From contig AP031352.1 of the NCBI GenBank assembly GCA_037833965.1, forward strand, positions 25,214,501 to 25,278,500: a DNA stretch of 64,000 bases. The letters run 5' to 3'. Of the stretch, positions 51,466 through 63,188 are shown one piece after another. Within the stretch, counting starts at the first letter, position 1. Each line of letters begins with the position of its first letter. The translations under genes were made by a program, and so were the position numbers. This stretch comes from Marchantia polymorpha subsp. ruderalis. Lineage: Eukaryota > Streptophyta > Marchantiopsida > Marchantiales > Marchantiaceae. The notes under the pieces were generated by a model, which had not been told where the DNA came from, did not search any database, and worked only from the letters and a program-made list of their open reading frames with translations.

Positions 51466-51774
51466 TCACTGAATCCCAAAGACTGATAGATTCGCTGCGG
51501 CAGCTAGAAGCTGCAATTCAGGCAGAAGAATTCTCTGATCTTGGACAGTGAGAAGGATATGTGCAGCTGGTTTCTTCTTATACAGCGTCACACCAGGGGC
51601 AACAGGTAGATGTCCACTTGGCTTAGAGTTGCACTGAGCGGCGGCTGCTGCTTGGTCTGATTGTGACACAATATGCTGCGGAAGAATTTATATAAAAGGG
51701 GTTACTCCGCGTAGGAGAGTGCCAGCAATCACTACGATTTGACCAGCACCAAAGCAACCGATATTCTGAGGCTC
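51466..51774 (-). CDS. Possible 5' exon(s) of the HMA gene (tentative)
   Basis: A minus-strand frame starting at 51774 (MEPQNIGCFGAGQIVV) reaches a GTAACC donor. A second frame beginning after cttccgcag at about 51690 reads HIVSQSDQAAAAAQ and on through PGVTLYKKKPAAH to a stop at 51466. They are in phase with each other, but the intron between them would be only about 30 bases, too short for a plant. The link to the HMA exon at 51118 needs a phase-0 donor, and only weak ones exist. A strong GTGAGC donor at the very end is in phase 2. Coding is plausible, not shown. Confidence 0.25.
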
Positions 51775-54700
51775 CATGTTCTCGGAAACCTTCGGCAAAA
51801 TTGACAGGGCCACGATATGCAAGCAGAAGCGCGTAGACAACATGTCACGGGCCCACAAGGACACAGTCACGACGTTCAGGTTGCAGCATTTATCCCGAGA
51901 ACTGTCCCAGATGTCGCACAGCAAAGCAGTGGTCAAGGACCCATTCCCTTTCCGCTCGGTCAGGCCTGGCCTCGAGTGAAAAAAAGGTTCCTACTGGCTT
52001 TACTGCAGGGTTGGATGAAAATGGCCATTTACCTCGTGGTTGAAAGTGATCTTCCTCCTACTTTAAGGGCAGTCGGTCACTCTTGTCAGTTTTGCTTTAC
52101 TCCACATTTTTTTAATGGGTGTAGCCCACGTTTGAGATGTATGATGAACTCTTGGAGAGGTTCATTTTCCTCATGTGCACTATTACGTCACAAAAGAGTA
52201 CTCGTGGCCGCTGTCCATGCATTTGACTGGAGACTTCTGGTCTGCGTTATTGGGTAGACGGGGTATCTTTAAATTTTATGAATAATTCAACCTTAATAGA
52301 CTGTTTACTCTTTCTCTATTCTCTCTCTCTCACGCAGTCAGTGGATCTTCTCAACTCTCATACCACTAAGCCATATTACATCCTTGTTCCAGCAATGATG
52401 CAATATTGTGGATATAGATTTGAGTATCTATAAAGCCATCTAGTTCATCTGAATTGCCTAGGTACATCTATATGCATTTTTCATTAATGAACCTGGATTA
52501 TTACCTTTGATGCAGAAGAATCTATAGGACTCATTGTCCTCTAGGAGGATATACGATAATAAGTCGTTCTAGGACGTGGTCTTTTCTATGACATGAGAGG
52601 ATGAGACAGTTGCTTTGCGTTCAACGTGGGTCGTGGCATATCTTTACTTGGTTCACAAAAATTGGTCGATGGTGTGCTCTGCAATGGACCCGAAGGCACA
52701 TCTATACTACGTTCGTGCTCATTAATTTCAGGATTCAAGACATATTAAGGTTTTTGGAGTCGTGATTATTTATAGTCTTGGATGGGCAAGTAATTGCGGA
52801 AGTGAAATAGCACTTTATAACTTATGTAGACCTGTACTTGGTTACAAAAGACTAGTTTCTTTTCATGAATGTTGTGGTTTTATTTACTTCACATGAAATA
52901 GAATTAATTTAGAGTTCTTATTCTCCGTCTCTTTAAATGGATAATAAAACATCTAAATTAGAGATGAATATACAAATTAATTAGATGGATTAGATAATTG
53001 CAGAGATTTCACCTCTATTTCCTTGATGTAATTTGACTGCAACCTATTTGATCGATGAAAAAAAACACTGGAGAAAATGAAACAATAACATGCAAAACTT
53101 ATAAATTTTTTGAAATTTTCATCTCGTTGTTATTTTGGCCTTCATGTGTGCAAAAGACTGCAAGAGAGCTAAATTTACAATTTATTGTATTCAGTGCTAT
53201 ATAAGATACAGCACTTGTACACTGATATGCACACCGAACACAGGTTCTGATCATTAGCTCTTGCAAATTCAATCTACAAAATATCAATCTGAACATGACG
53301 CTGATGATAATGAGATTTATATGCACTAGAAATATTGAGATGGTAATATGACCCATCAGTTTCATCCTTCCAGGACTGGAATGGGATCTTGCAATCCTCT
53401 TTTCTATGTTTATATTTATTGCGTTCACATTGTAACGACAGCAACAGCTCTGCGTGTAGGCGTGATTACCCAATTGGACATATCGGGACACAAGCTAACA
53501 AAATGTCTATCCGCGCTTTTCGGACCAGCAGAGGACACGATTTCAGGTCAGGAATTGTGATTTGAGGCATTGAGCTGGAAACCTTCGCCGGCTCAAGTCA
53601 GTCCAAGCGGAGCTGTATCCTTTTCTGACATGCTCGATCCACGATTGGTCGACTTGAGCAGATCTACAGGTCAATTCTGAATGGGTTCTGAAGGGATTGT
53701 CATAAGTTTTTAGTGCAATGCAGCAGGAAAGTTTCGATCTAGCTTTGCAGCGCGTAGGACTGCTGTTGCGAAGTGATTTCTGCCTGTACTCTGAGCTGGT
53801 CAATGTGGGACGTGAACCCATGGCTCATTCGTCCCTAAGGTCGGCTCACGGAGTCTCTTCGTGCGCCCGTTCAGCCTGGGGCAACCTGTCCGCGTGAAAC
53901 CTTAGTAATGGCCGGCACCAGAGGAGGTTGTGATCTGTGGCTTTTTCTTCTTCGTGTGACATCATTGTCTCCGGATCCTGGCCATAATTTGTTCGACAAT
54001 GTTCGTCTAGAAGGACTTGGTTTGACATCTTTGTCGATGCTTTGAAATGCACCCGCACATCCGGGCCTGTGGTCTCGCTCTGGAGCCTGGACCGCAAGGG
54101 ACGACAGAGTCAAAGTCAAAGCAGTAACAGCCGATTGGCAATTTGTACTTCTCTGCTGACAGATCTTCTTTCAAGTCCTTCAATCTGGCTGTGAAGCAAT
54201 TGAAAATGGTTCAATTGTCTCAACCTCAAGGAGTCTCAACCTGTCTTAGCTCCTGCAGGACTCGAGTATTCATTCCCGTTCAATCGGTAGATGTGTTATC
54301 GAGATGGGAGCTCTGCATAGGCGTGGTTTCTAGCAAACTAATGCACCATGACCGAATCAAAGCTCGATTCATCTCACTCCCCACTGCACATGTACAGCGA
54401 TCGTGGTAACAAACCTCGTCAGAGGAGTAATTCCTGGTGAGTCAATCATGAGGTATCGGACCGGGCGTCCTTGCCCTCACGACCATCTCTTCTGGTTCTG
54501 ATACGGAAGTCTAGAAAACGAGGTATTATAAAAAAAATTAATCAATTCCCATCATGCTTGAGTCAACTGTCCTTTGATCATCGACAACTCTCAAAACTGG
54601 ATTCAGCAATCTGCAGCCGTTTCGAATCCTCTGCAGTGTATAACAAAATCTTCAATGGCGTACAAATATCACACAGTGCACTACTCCACGCAACACTGCA

Positions 54701-56998
54701 GGGTTCTCATGCGACGAGTCATCGCACCACGTGGCACACTCATGCACATGACCTTTCCATTCGATCAGGCTTTTGAGGATGTGGAGTTCCTTGGTTGTCA
54801 TGATCCTTTCCATTGGACATGGAGATTTCTGGACGCCTCACCCCACATTTACCTATACTTGGAAGTGGGTGCTACAACGAGGCGTTTCGAATTAGACAGG
54901 TGGAAATTTATGGTGGGGCATAACACTCTCAAGTGCAGAGCATGGTAAAGTTTTATGGTCACACTCGCGAAGTTTCTATGGCAAACTCGTACCAGCGATA
55001 TTTCCACAGGTTGGCCGCCAAAGACAGCATAAAATTCATTTTTGCTTGCGCAATCATTCTTTTTTCATCCAAGAATGTTGGACGCTATAGGCTGTCATTA
55101 ATGGTGAAGACATGAGATACGACTCAACCCAAGTTCTCAAACCAGAGACAAAATGTATCAGTGCCTCTAGGTCTGTAGCACAAATTTTTTTTGGATAAAT
55201 AAATAAATAATTTTATATCATTTTATTATGATATATCTTTCAGTGTTTATCGTGAACTGGTGTAAGGAATATTCCAATCTATAGTCTTTTGGTCAAAAGG
55301 AAGTAATTGAGCTATTCGAAAAGACCAAACAAAAGACTCATGGACGGAGGACTCTATACAGTCAAATGCCTACAATTCACTTCAGATGAGCTATGAATGC
55401 TCAAAGAGTCGTACTCTAGAACGGTAAACTGTACCAGGAGTCACGAAGGTTCTCAGTAAGCCTACCGCAGAAGAGTCTAGGAGAGGTCACTGTGTTGCCT
55501 GCGCCGACTTTTTTTAGGTCCTTTCGCTCACAAGCTTTAGAGGACCTCCTGCACTGGTGCTGATACACCTGTTGACCAGACAGTTCCAAGTAAATGGAAA
55601 TATTCACATCTGAAAAGTTTCGATCAGTTTTAGTTCATTATTTTAAGGGTTAATATCTTGCTTTTTGATTCGCGATTTGTGTTGGGATTTGTTATCTCTT
55701 CACCTGTCTGTACGAATACTTGCTATGTCTTTATGACTTGGTCGAAACTCCATACGATACTTGAAATGGTTTACATGGAACAGTTAGCTCATCTCTGAGT
55801 ATAGATATTTGCTATGTCTATCGATATACTGTTCACTGTTTCTATCCCTTACTTAATAAAAATTAACGGCCAACTATCAATCTAATTAAACCGTATGCTG
55901 ATGGTATATTAGACTCTAAGCAAAACCCAAACCCAACAATCGAATCACGTCATCATCCTGGCAATACCCTAAACCCTAAACCCTTCCTTTCTCTCCTTCT
56001 TTATTACTTGGTCCTAGAGAGGGTCACAGCCGCTCTATTAATTTTGGTAGATTGCCGCCGAAGACATTGGCCATGTCAATTGAATGTAGCAAGTTGTGCA
56101 TCATCAACCTACAACAGCATCCATTAGCATCCTGTCAAGGTTTGGAAGTGGTCGGTTCCTTCTCATACCAATTTAAATGCGTGTAACAAGATTGTGAAGT
56201 TGAGCAATTGGTGCCGAACATATAAGTTGACAGTCTGTTGCTCCGCGTTGCAGTACTGTGATTTGGTCATTATAGGATAACATTGTACATGAATAATAGT
56301 CAAACCATGCCTTCTCTTTCAATCAATCGAACCGTAGAAATGTGTAACCAAATATATCACCTTCGGGGATGGCTTCTTATTTTCTTGCGCAATAAAGAGC
56401 ATTGTCTGGAGAACATGATGATGTAATAGAACAAAATTTTCAAAAAGGGTCGACTGTGATAGGCAGGCAACGATAATTACATCCATGTCTAATTCACAGT
56501 ACTTGATGCAGTGGGCATAAAGTAAGACTCTCTAAGGAAAAAAAAAGGTATAGGTTCTTGATTACTTCCTGCCTAGATAAAGTACTGTACTTGATACTCA
56601 AATCTATCATTAATACGATGCTATTGAGTAGATTCTCATTTTGGGCTTTATTCCACCCAAAGGAATCTCAATTTATTCATTCTCATAAAGTGATAGTAAT
56701 AAAAAGCCACATGAGAAGGTGGATATAATTGAGCTATGTTTTTCGACAGGATAAAATTTTTTTATCGCTAACGTTTTTTCCCCGCATAATATCAGAAATA
56801 TCATGTTTTTCGGCTGAATTGTGGTTTCATGATGTTCTGTTCCAGACGAATCATGAAACCTGTTTCCAAATTAGAATCGTGGAAACACGTGATCATTTCC
56901 ACAAAAGAGTTATCAGTTGGATAGCATCGATTATTGTTACTTTAGTAATAAAAATTATTTTTATATTAAAGACAAAGAATCTAGAGATCTCATGATAG
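51775..56998. other. Intergenic DNA, no supported gene
   Basis: AT-rich blocks at about 52.3-53.3 and 55.1-56.9 kb flank a more balanced segment (53.4-55.1 kb). Open frames there (53846-54119 -, 54143-54409 +, 54574-54948 +) lack recognisable domains, and the two minus frames overlap in different phases. A telomere-like motif at 55967-55983 is listed separately. Confidence 0.5.
55967..55983. repeat. Short telomere-type repeat (CCCTAAA)2
   Basis: The run ccctaaaccctaaaccc is just over two units of the plant telomere repeat. Interstitial copies this short (telo-boxes) are common in plant promoters and at old break-repair sites. No gene start is identified next to it, so its role is unknown. 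Confidence 0.8.
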
Positions 56999-57716
56999 GT
57001 GGTCATCAGCGTAGCCAAGGGTCTCAATAGTATGCTTCCTCGAGAAAGATCTCCAAAGAATTTTTGTGCGTGGGGTAGGAAGTCAAAAGATCTCCCTCCT
57101 GAGCACAAGGAAGGGGATATTCGACAAGCGTGGGCAGCCATCCACAAACGATGGAAAAGCAAAAAAAAAAGCAAAAAGTAGCACGATGCAAGCCGCCGCG
57201 AGTAGCATATCTTCCGATTTCTTCACATGTTCAGCAGTGATCTTCATCAATCTCAAGCCAATAACTTCTTCAATAGGTGGATGAGGAATCTCGTCCAGAT
57301 TCTTATCCTCCCCAAGATTCTGTGCGGCTGTGCCTACAGAAGATTAGATTTCTATTCGAATGAAAGTAATAGAAGAATGGAAGGTGACTACATGCTCAAC
57401 AGAGATCCGATGCTTCAAAGCACCAAAACAAATATACCGAGACTTGAAAATGGAAAAGAAGGAAGTCAGAGAGCAACTGAATTTAGTTACGAGGAAACCA
57501 GCCTTGAAGACAAGCTGGACCACACGGGGATTCAAAGAGCTGGTAGCAATTCTACGGTTAAGGATGGAAATATTGAAGATGCTGAAAGTTGCCTGGAATG
57601 AAATTATCCCAACTGACTTTCCCCACCGAGTGCTCCATCACATACATTCTCAGTCAGGATGTTTTTACATCTATGACGTGTTGCTCCAGAAAAATTTGTA
57701 CGCTCCTCTCCTCTAA
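56999..57716 (+). CDS. Unrecognised open frames, possible decayed gene
   Basis: A 60-codon frame (56999-57181) ends in a Lys-rich tail (RWKSKKKSKK). Two overlapping frames follow: 57227-57601 and 57360-57716. Both are hydrophilic and charged, and neither shows a motif I recognise. The frame shifts between blocks and the lack of clear splice sites suggest either a broken gene, a transposon remnant or chance. No function is proposed. Confidence 0.15.
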
Positions 57717-60022
57717 CTCGCTAAAAAACATTTAATGATGAAATTATATACTCTCCTTTATTGTCTTCGTACTATTGTAACTTTTAATCCCATTAATAGT
57801 ATCCATCTCTACGAAACAAATATCTCAAGTTATTATATATCTCTTGCTAGCTACATGAGAATCTATTGTAAATAAACACAATTTTCTTCATACGGTTGGA
57901 ATCCAAGTTGATTAGTCGTCCAAGCTGCAAAGTCGTTACCCCGAGAGAAATATATTCTGCATGGTACTCCAATATTTTATGGCGTCCTCTTGATTCGTGG
58001 AAAATGACGATACGCTTTGAAAGGCATCGAACTCGATTCAGATGCCGGAGCATGCAAATGGCTCCACCTCTGCCCACAGACGAACACAGAATTCCCGCCG
58101 TCGAGCCCAAAACGCGCCATGTCAGCTCAAGTTGCGGCTGTATCCGGCTGTGTCTGAGACCTTGCGAATCCCGATCGGATCCGCGTCGCGATCCAGTCCG
58201 AAAAGCGGACAGAATTCGCAAAGCTGCCTGCGACAGTTGCCAAGTTGTGCCGTGCCGCAACGCGACTCTGATGACAGGTGGTGCTGACAGGTCCTTCCTT
58301 GTACATGCTGGCACTTACCTGGCCGATTGGCACATCCACATCGGCATTGCTAGATCACGGTGTAGAAGGCGCGTGAGAACCGAAGCAGATCGTCAGTTAG
58401 GGGGTGTACCGAAGGTGCTCTTATTCGAATCTCCACCTGGAATCTGTCCACATGGCGCTCGTCTGAAGTGCCATGCTGTCACGCGCACAGCCTCGTCGGC
58501 GAGCTTTGGAACTTACGAAGGATGCTGGAATTTCGGCGCTCGGAGATTCTCACGCTGCCAGTCAAACTGACGCAGCGAACTGATTTGGAGCCCGGCGAGG
58601 ATCAGGAAACGGATCGGATTGTCGGCCAGCGGGCACAGTGGGGCACGCTTTGATCGTGGATCTTGTGCCCTGCGGCGGAATTTGTTGGCACATTTGGTGG
58701 CCTGCCCAGGGGCCGAGAAAGCGAGCGCAGCTTGGAAAGGTGGTTGCGGCCGACATGGTGGTGGTTCCAGAACGCGGCTTGTGACGTGAAAGAAGGAAAA
58801 AAACCTGCACCCAGGTCGCCGAGATTGATTGCAGCGTCGGGACTCTACATCTGATGTGCGGTGCTGTAATGCTTCCGACACTCGCTTCACCTGATCCACC
58901 ACGCCACGCGCGACTCTGAATGAAGCTCCGGGTCTTCTTGCGCTTCTGCCCACGGTGCTCGCGTCCTTCTCGCGCAAGTTTGGCCCGGCATGTCATGGAA
59001 TGGTGAGCGTGGGTGCGTCGGTGGGACCACGGGATTCCAGCCGTTCAACACAAGCAGCAAATTTCTCTTTCCGCCTTATTATTGTGTCGGGAGTCGATCC
59101 GACTGGAGTACATTGTACATTACGGTCTTGAATCGATTCATTTCTGTGCAGGGTTCGCGGAACGTGACGGGGATCTGGGAGTCGAGACCTATGAAGCTTG
59201 CATCGGACTTGGTGTGGAGGATGGTCAAATTGATGCCCAGTAATAATGCCCAAACGCGATTTCGTGTCTGATCTCCGATGAATCAGTGAGTCGGGAAGCT
59301 TTGCGGAATTTTGGAGTTCTAGGGTTTACACCGAACTATCTGAATCCCGGCCGGCTTCGATAGAATCAGCTAGTTTGAATGTGGGTATATGGGCTTCTCA
59401 GTGACCTTCCATACGACATCGGGCCACAACAAATTATCTCAGCGTGTTACGAAGTAACGAACCTTGTGGTGGATCATGAAGTTATAATGCAGGATTCCTG
59501 AGTATGAGTACAGCGAGAGAAGTAGGTAGTAGTACGCCATAATTGTTGGTCATTTGAGCTTCACTCCCCAGGATTGTCTTTGACTTGATTGTGTCGTTCG
59601 CATCCAGGTATGGACATGGGGTTCTCGGCTTGAATTGAAGTACAGACACAGTGTGTGGACTTGGCAGTTTTGCTATGGCTCGCCCTGGTCCTCATAATCG
59701 CGACGGAGCGTAGCAGGTCGGTCTGTCGCATCTAGAATGCAAATTGATGGGCACCGGAGATAGGTGTTTTAGTACCGAATCTTGTGAAGAAGACTGTCAA
59801 TTATGCGGAGTAGCAAGCGACTGCCTGCTTTCATCGTCTCTTGTATACAAATATCGTCGGACGTTTACACCGTCCTTGGTGCTAGACCTCGGACTTGCAG
59901 GGATGTTTATCGAGAGAGTTTGACAGTGCATCAGTAAATTTTGAACGAAGCGAAGAATGATCCCTGATTTGAACACTGATCAATTGAGGTACAGAAACTG
60001 AGATGACAAGCGAGAAAACATT
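57717..60022. other. Intergenic DNA upstream of the C2orf81-like gene
   Basis: After an AT-rich piece to about 57.9 kb, composition is balanced to GC-rich at 58.0-59.3 kb. Overlapping open frames occur on both strands (57896-58570 +, 57847-58314 -, 58513-58977 -, 58562-58996 -, 58990-59271 +), none with a domain. A telo-box-like tagggttt at about 59322-59329 lies about 700 bases before the gene start, a common element of plant promoters or leaders. The downstream 700 bases should hold the promoter of the gene at 60023. Confidence 0.45.
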
Positions 60023-60875
60023 ATGAGTAGTGGTGGGAAAGAAAAAGGGAAGAAGGAGAAGAAATCGAAGGAAAAAAAGGAAAAGAAGGAAAAAAAGGAA
60101 AAAAAGGACAAGAAAGATAAGGCGAACAAAGAAGCGGACGGTAAGGAGGAGATCAAAGGGAATGTCAAGAAGGATGCACCAAACAAAGACGGGAAGCAAA
60201 GGAAACAGAGAAAGAGTGTGACATTTTCTGATTCCTATCCTTTCGATCCAAATTATCGAGACGAGTGCGTGAAAGATGCCCTCAGCTGTCTGTTCGAAGG
60301 GCTGGAGATTCACATCAAGGACCTAGCCATATATCCAAAAGTGGTGGCTCACGCCGTTTCTAAAACAGTTGCTCAAGTAAGCCATGACCATTCTTGGCTT
60401 GCCTGCATATATCCAAACTGCCTCGTAGATCGAGCATTGTTGATCGTCTCAATCTTCTTGTAGTAAAACTTATCCTCTCGAGGTACATCCTTATGTTTGT
60501 TGGGAGCTAGCAGTTTCCACGCGCCGGGTTAACGTTTTCAGACTTACTCCACCTCTGGCTCCCTACAGTTTTGTGAAGCATGGAACCATCGTCCTGCTGC
60601 TGAATTAGATGGGGAAGAACCTTCAGTAGTCCGTAGATAGTCATTTGCTTATCGATCACATTCTATTTCACTAGCAGGAGCCACACCCTTATCTGAATAT
60701 AAATCACCATGCTGTAGTATGGTGATTTATATTCAGGTAGTGATGTCTAGAGACTCAGGAGCAAATTGAGTTGTGATCATCGAGATGATGCCTCTTCTAC
60801 TTTGTCTGCTAAAATGCGAACAGCTCTTACTACTTTCTTCTTCTTTCTGTGTACGTTCATTGGCCTCACAGGCTG

Positions 60876-60911
<36 letters not shown>

Positions 60912-61484
60912 GAAGAATGTGTGGGTTTTGGGCAGATGGTTCAAATGCTTTGCTACAGTGAAGTAAAGTGGATGGTAAATTGGGATGATATCGAAGGTCG
61001 AGCTCACGATGAGTGGGTACCGATTCCTGAATTGCATCTACCTCCTATCGACACATGGGCACGAGCCGTGATTCCCTTGAAACTAAGTTGTGTACCTATG
61101 ACCTTCTTGAAACCCATACGATCGCAAGAAGGTCAATTTCAGCACATACGAGATCCGAACGTTTTTTTTGAGAGTGAGGAACCAGTTCCTAGGCTGATGA
61201 GACGGGCTTCGGATACAAGCCTGGTAAAGAAGGTCAAAAAGTGCAATTTCTGCACCATTTTAAGCCGAAAAGAAGGAAAAAGGCGAGCAAGTGATTCACC
61301 GGATGCGATACAGAAACGAAGACAAAAGATGGTGGAAGGAGTGAAGAGGCGTCTCAGTGCTTATATTCGAGATCAAGCCATGTTGAATAAGATTCTTAGA
61401 GATAAAGGCCTTCTGGAAAGGCCCAAGTCTGAGACAGACCTTGAGCATAAGCATAAGTCTGCTTATTTCGAAACCTGGTATTGA
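60023..61484 (+). CDS. Lysine-rich protein resembling C2orf81/DUF4639 family
   Basis: Three exons (60023-60376, 60569-60625, 60936-61484) join in phase 0 to 319 aa. Residues 7-65 are almost all Lys, Glu and Asp (KEKKEKKEKKDKKDK). Then comes SVTFSDSYPFDPNYRDECVK, an amphipathic segment through FEGLEIHIKDLAIYP, and FCEAWNHRP in exon 2. Exon 3 carries VNWDDIEGRAHDEWVPIPE and the key phrase PPIDTWARAVIPL. The order (helical segment, W-containing segment, acidic patch, then a D[TS]WA..xxxP motif) recalls human C2orf81, an uncharacterised protein expressed in testis, where the phrase reads TDSWAQGSVP. The match is from memory and short, so family membership is tentative. That the region is a gene is more certain, from the long frame and clean sites. 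The reading ends in FETWY-stop, but further exons may exist downstream. Confidence 0.6.
60693..60736. repeat. Inverted repeat in intron, 18-bp perfect arms
   Basis: ctgaatataaatcaccat (60693-60710) pairs exactly with 60719-60736 around an 8-base loop. It lies in the second intron of the C2orf81-like gene. It may be a small foldback element remnant. Confidence 0.9.
60878..60908. repeat. TC microsatellite near an acceptor site
   Basis: About fifteen tandem tc units on the plus strand, ending some 27 bases before the exon-3 acceptor (gggcag at 60935). It could serve as the polypyrimidine tract; length variation might affect splicing. Confidence 0.9.
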
Positions 61485-63188
61485 AGCTAACGATAGTCCT
61501 CCTCCTCCTCCTCCGCAAGTCCGCGACCAATCACAATTCTTTGTGGATCTCTGTGAATCTAGAACGAACTTCTGTCATCGCCCTTGCATGGTGTGTTTCT
61601 GATTCGTTGAATCTCGGCTCAACAGAGCAGATCCATGTGTTTGCATTCGGTGGAAAGAGTAGATGGAAAATTGACACCTCTTCTATTTCTAGAGTAGATG
61701 GAAGCTCTGTCCTTTCAGTTTCACTTCCTTCGGTATCGCGGCCTTCCCGCCGTGGAGATGTCTACCTCTATGCAATGCAACCTAATTACAATTCTAGTGC
61801 ACGTTGGAGACCTTGCCAGCAATTTGTTCGTAGGTACACTACAAAAGAGTAAGGTTCTCTGCACTGATATGTTTTGACCTCTGTGAATTGTTCTTATGGA
61901 TTCAACTTTATGGCAAATATCCATCAGTCATACTACAGTAATGGCAACAATGTTGATCCTTCCTCCAGCCTCAGAAAAGGAAACTCTCTTCAGCTGTTTG
62001 GAGACATTTAATCAAGAAGTCCTCTGTGAAGGATTCGACATAATCTTGTCCTTCTCCTGTTTGTAATTTCTTCCAGAAATGAATGGTTCGAGGGCTCTCA
62101 TTTTTGTCACAAGTAAGAAGACAAGTCTGGTCCTGCATTTGTTTATGGGTCCATACTTTCTCGGTGTTTTTTCTTTACACTTTGTTTACAATGCTTACTT
62201 CGCGCCTCCCATGTGCTTACCCCTTGATGATCGCAAGGATCGACCACCTTTCCTTCCGCTGGACACCATCAATTGAGCTCATCAAGTGCCAGAGAAGATT
62301 TCTGCAGAGTCGAATGGACACAAAGTAAGCACGATACATACGCACAAAGTATGTTATGGTCTCGAATCATGCTCTGGTCACCAAAAGGGAAACGGCGTGG
62401 GCATGCAACTTTTGCATCTCTCCATATGTTCATCCAGTGCCCGGGGCGCGAGACGAGCCAAACTTCCGACCCTTCACTTCGACACGAGAAAGGTATATTT
62501 CTCAGATTCAGCACTTTGATGATTTCTGAACAAGGTTCTGGCTGGAAACTTTCACAATGGATATCGACACGTCGATGGAGTCGCTCGAGGTTTTCCACTC
62601 GAGAGCCAGCCAGCAGAGCAGCACGAGCTACCAGCGACTCTTGCTTCGCAATCAAAGTGCGCACCTGTCAAAGCAGGCTTCGACCGGACGACCATCATGA
62701 CAGAGACATGCTGGTGGGTCTGAGAGCACGCCACAGCTGATGCTGTGGCTTGCCTTTTGCAACAGATGCCGCTTTGGCATCATCATGGTCCCCTTCCCAC
62801 TAACAACTCGTCCCCGGTGGCTAACGGCGGACATCCGGCTCGCCATCGCTTCCGTGACTTTCTGTCCGCAGGCATGGGCGCTTGTGAAGGTAACCGATTC
62901 ATCCACCAAGAAAGCACTCGCCTCGTGCGCATGTCAAGCGTCCGAGAATCACGGCCTTGGGCCTCTGCTTCTAACTTCCAACCAATTCTCCCCCAATTCC
63001 AAGCAGCGAATCTTGTTGCGTTTGTTGATGTTACCACTCTTCCATTCGCTTTTCGAGCTGTAAGGTTCGTGAGGACAACCATGTCATGTGTGATGCAGAG
63101 GCCAACATTGGGTGCCCATGCCCAAATCCACCCATGCCCATGGGTTTTGGGTGACATTATTTTTGGTAATGCTATGGGTGGGGGTTAG
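61485..63188 (+). CDS. Possible further exons of the C2orf81-like gene (tentative)
   Basis: Several plus-strand segments look coding but lack a clear joined model. Just past the stop, another frame reads SPPPPPPQVRDQSQFFVDLC (about 61498-61580). At about 62279-62326, HQVPEKISAESNGHK ends at a GTAAGC donor. At about 62440-62490, ARRAKLPTLHFDTRK ends at a GTATAT donor. At about 62529-62708, NKVLAGNFHNGYRHVDGVAR runs on with balanced composition. At 62766-63065, a frame starts MPLWHHHGPLPTN after an aacag acceptor. Together they would bring the protein nearer the length I recall for human C2orf81 (about 600 aa). An independent gene, or chance, is also possible. Confidence 0.25.

Noticed and set aside
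58562-58996. 144-codon minus-strand frame with a possible mitochondrial-type start (MSAATTFPSCARF)
   Set aside because: An equally long frame in another phase overlaps it, and no domain or splice support was found.
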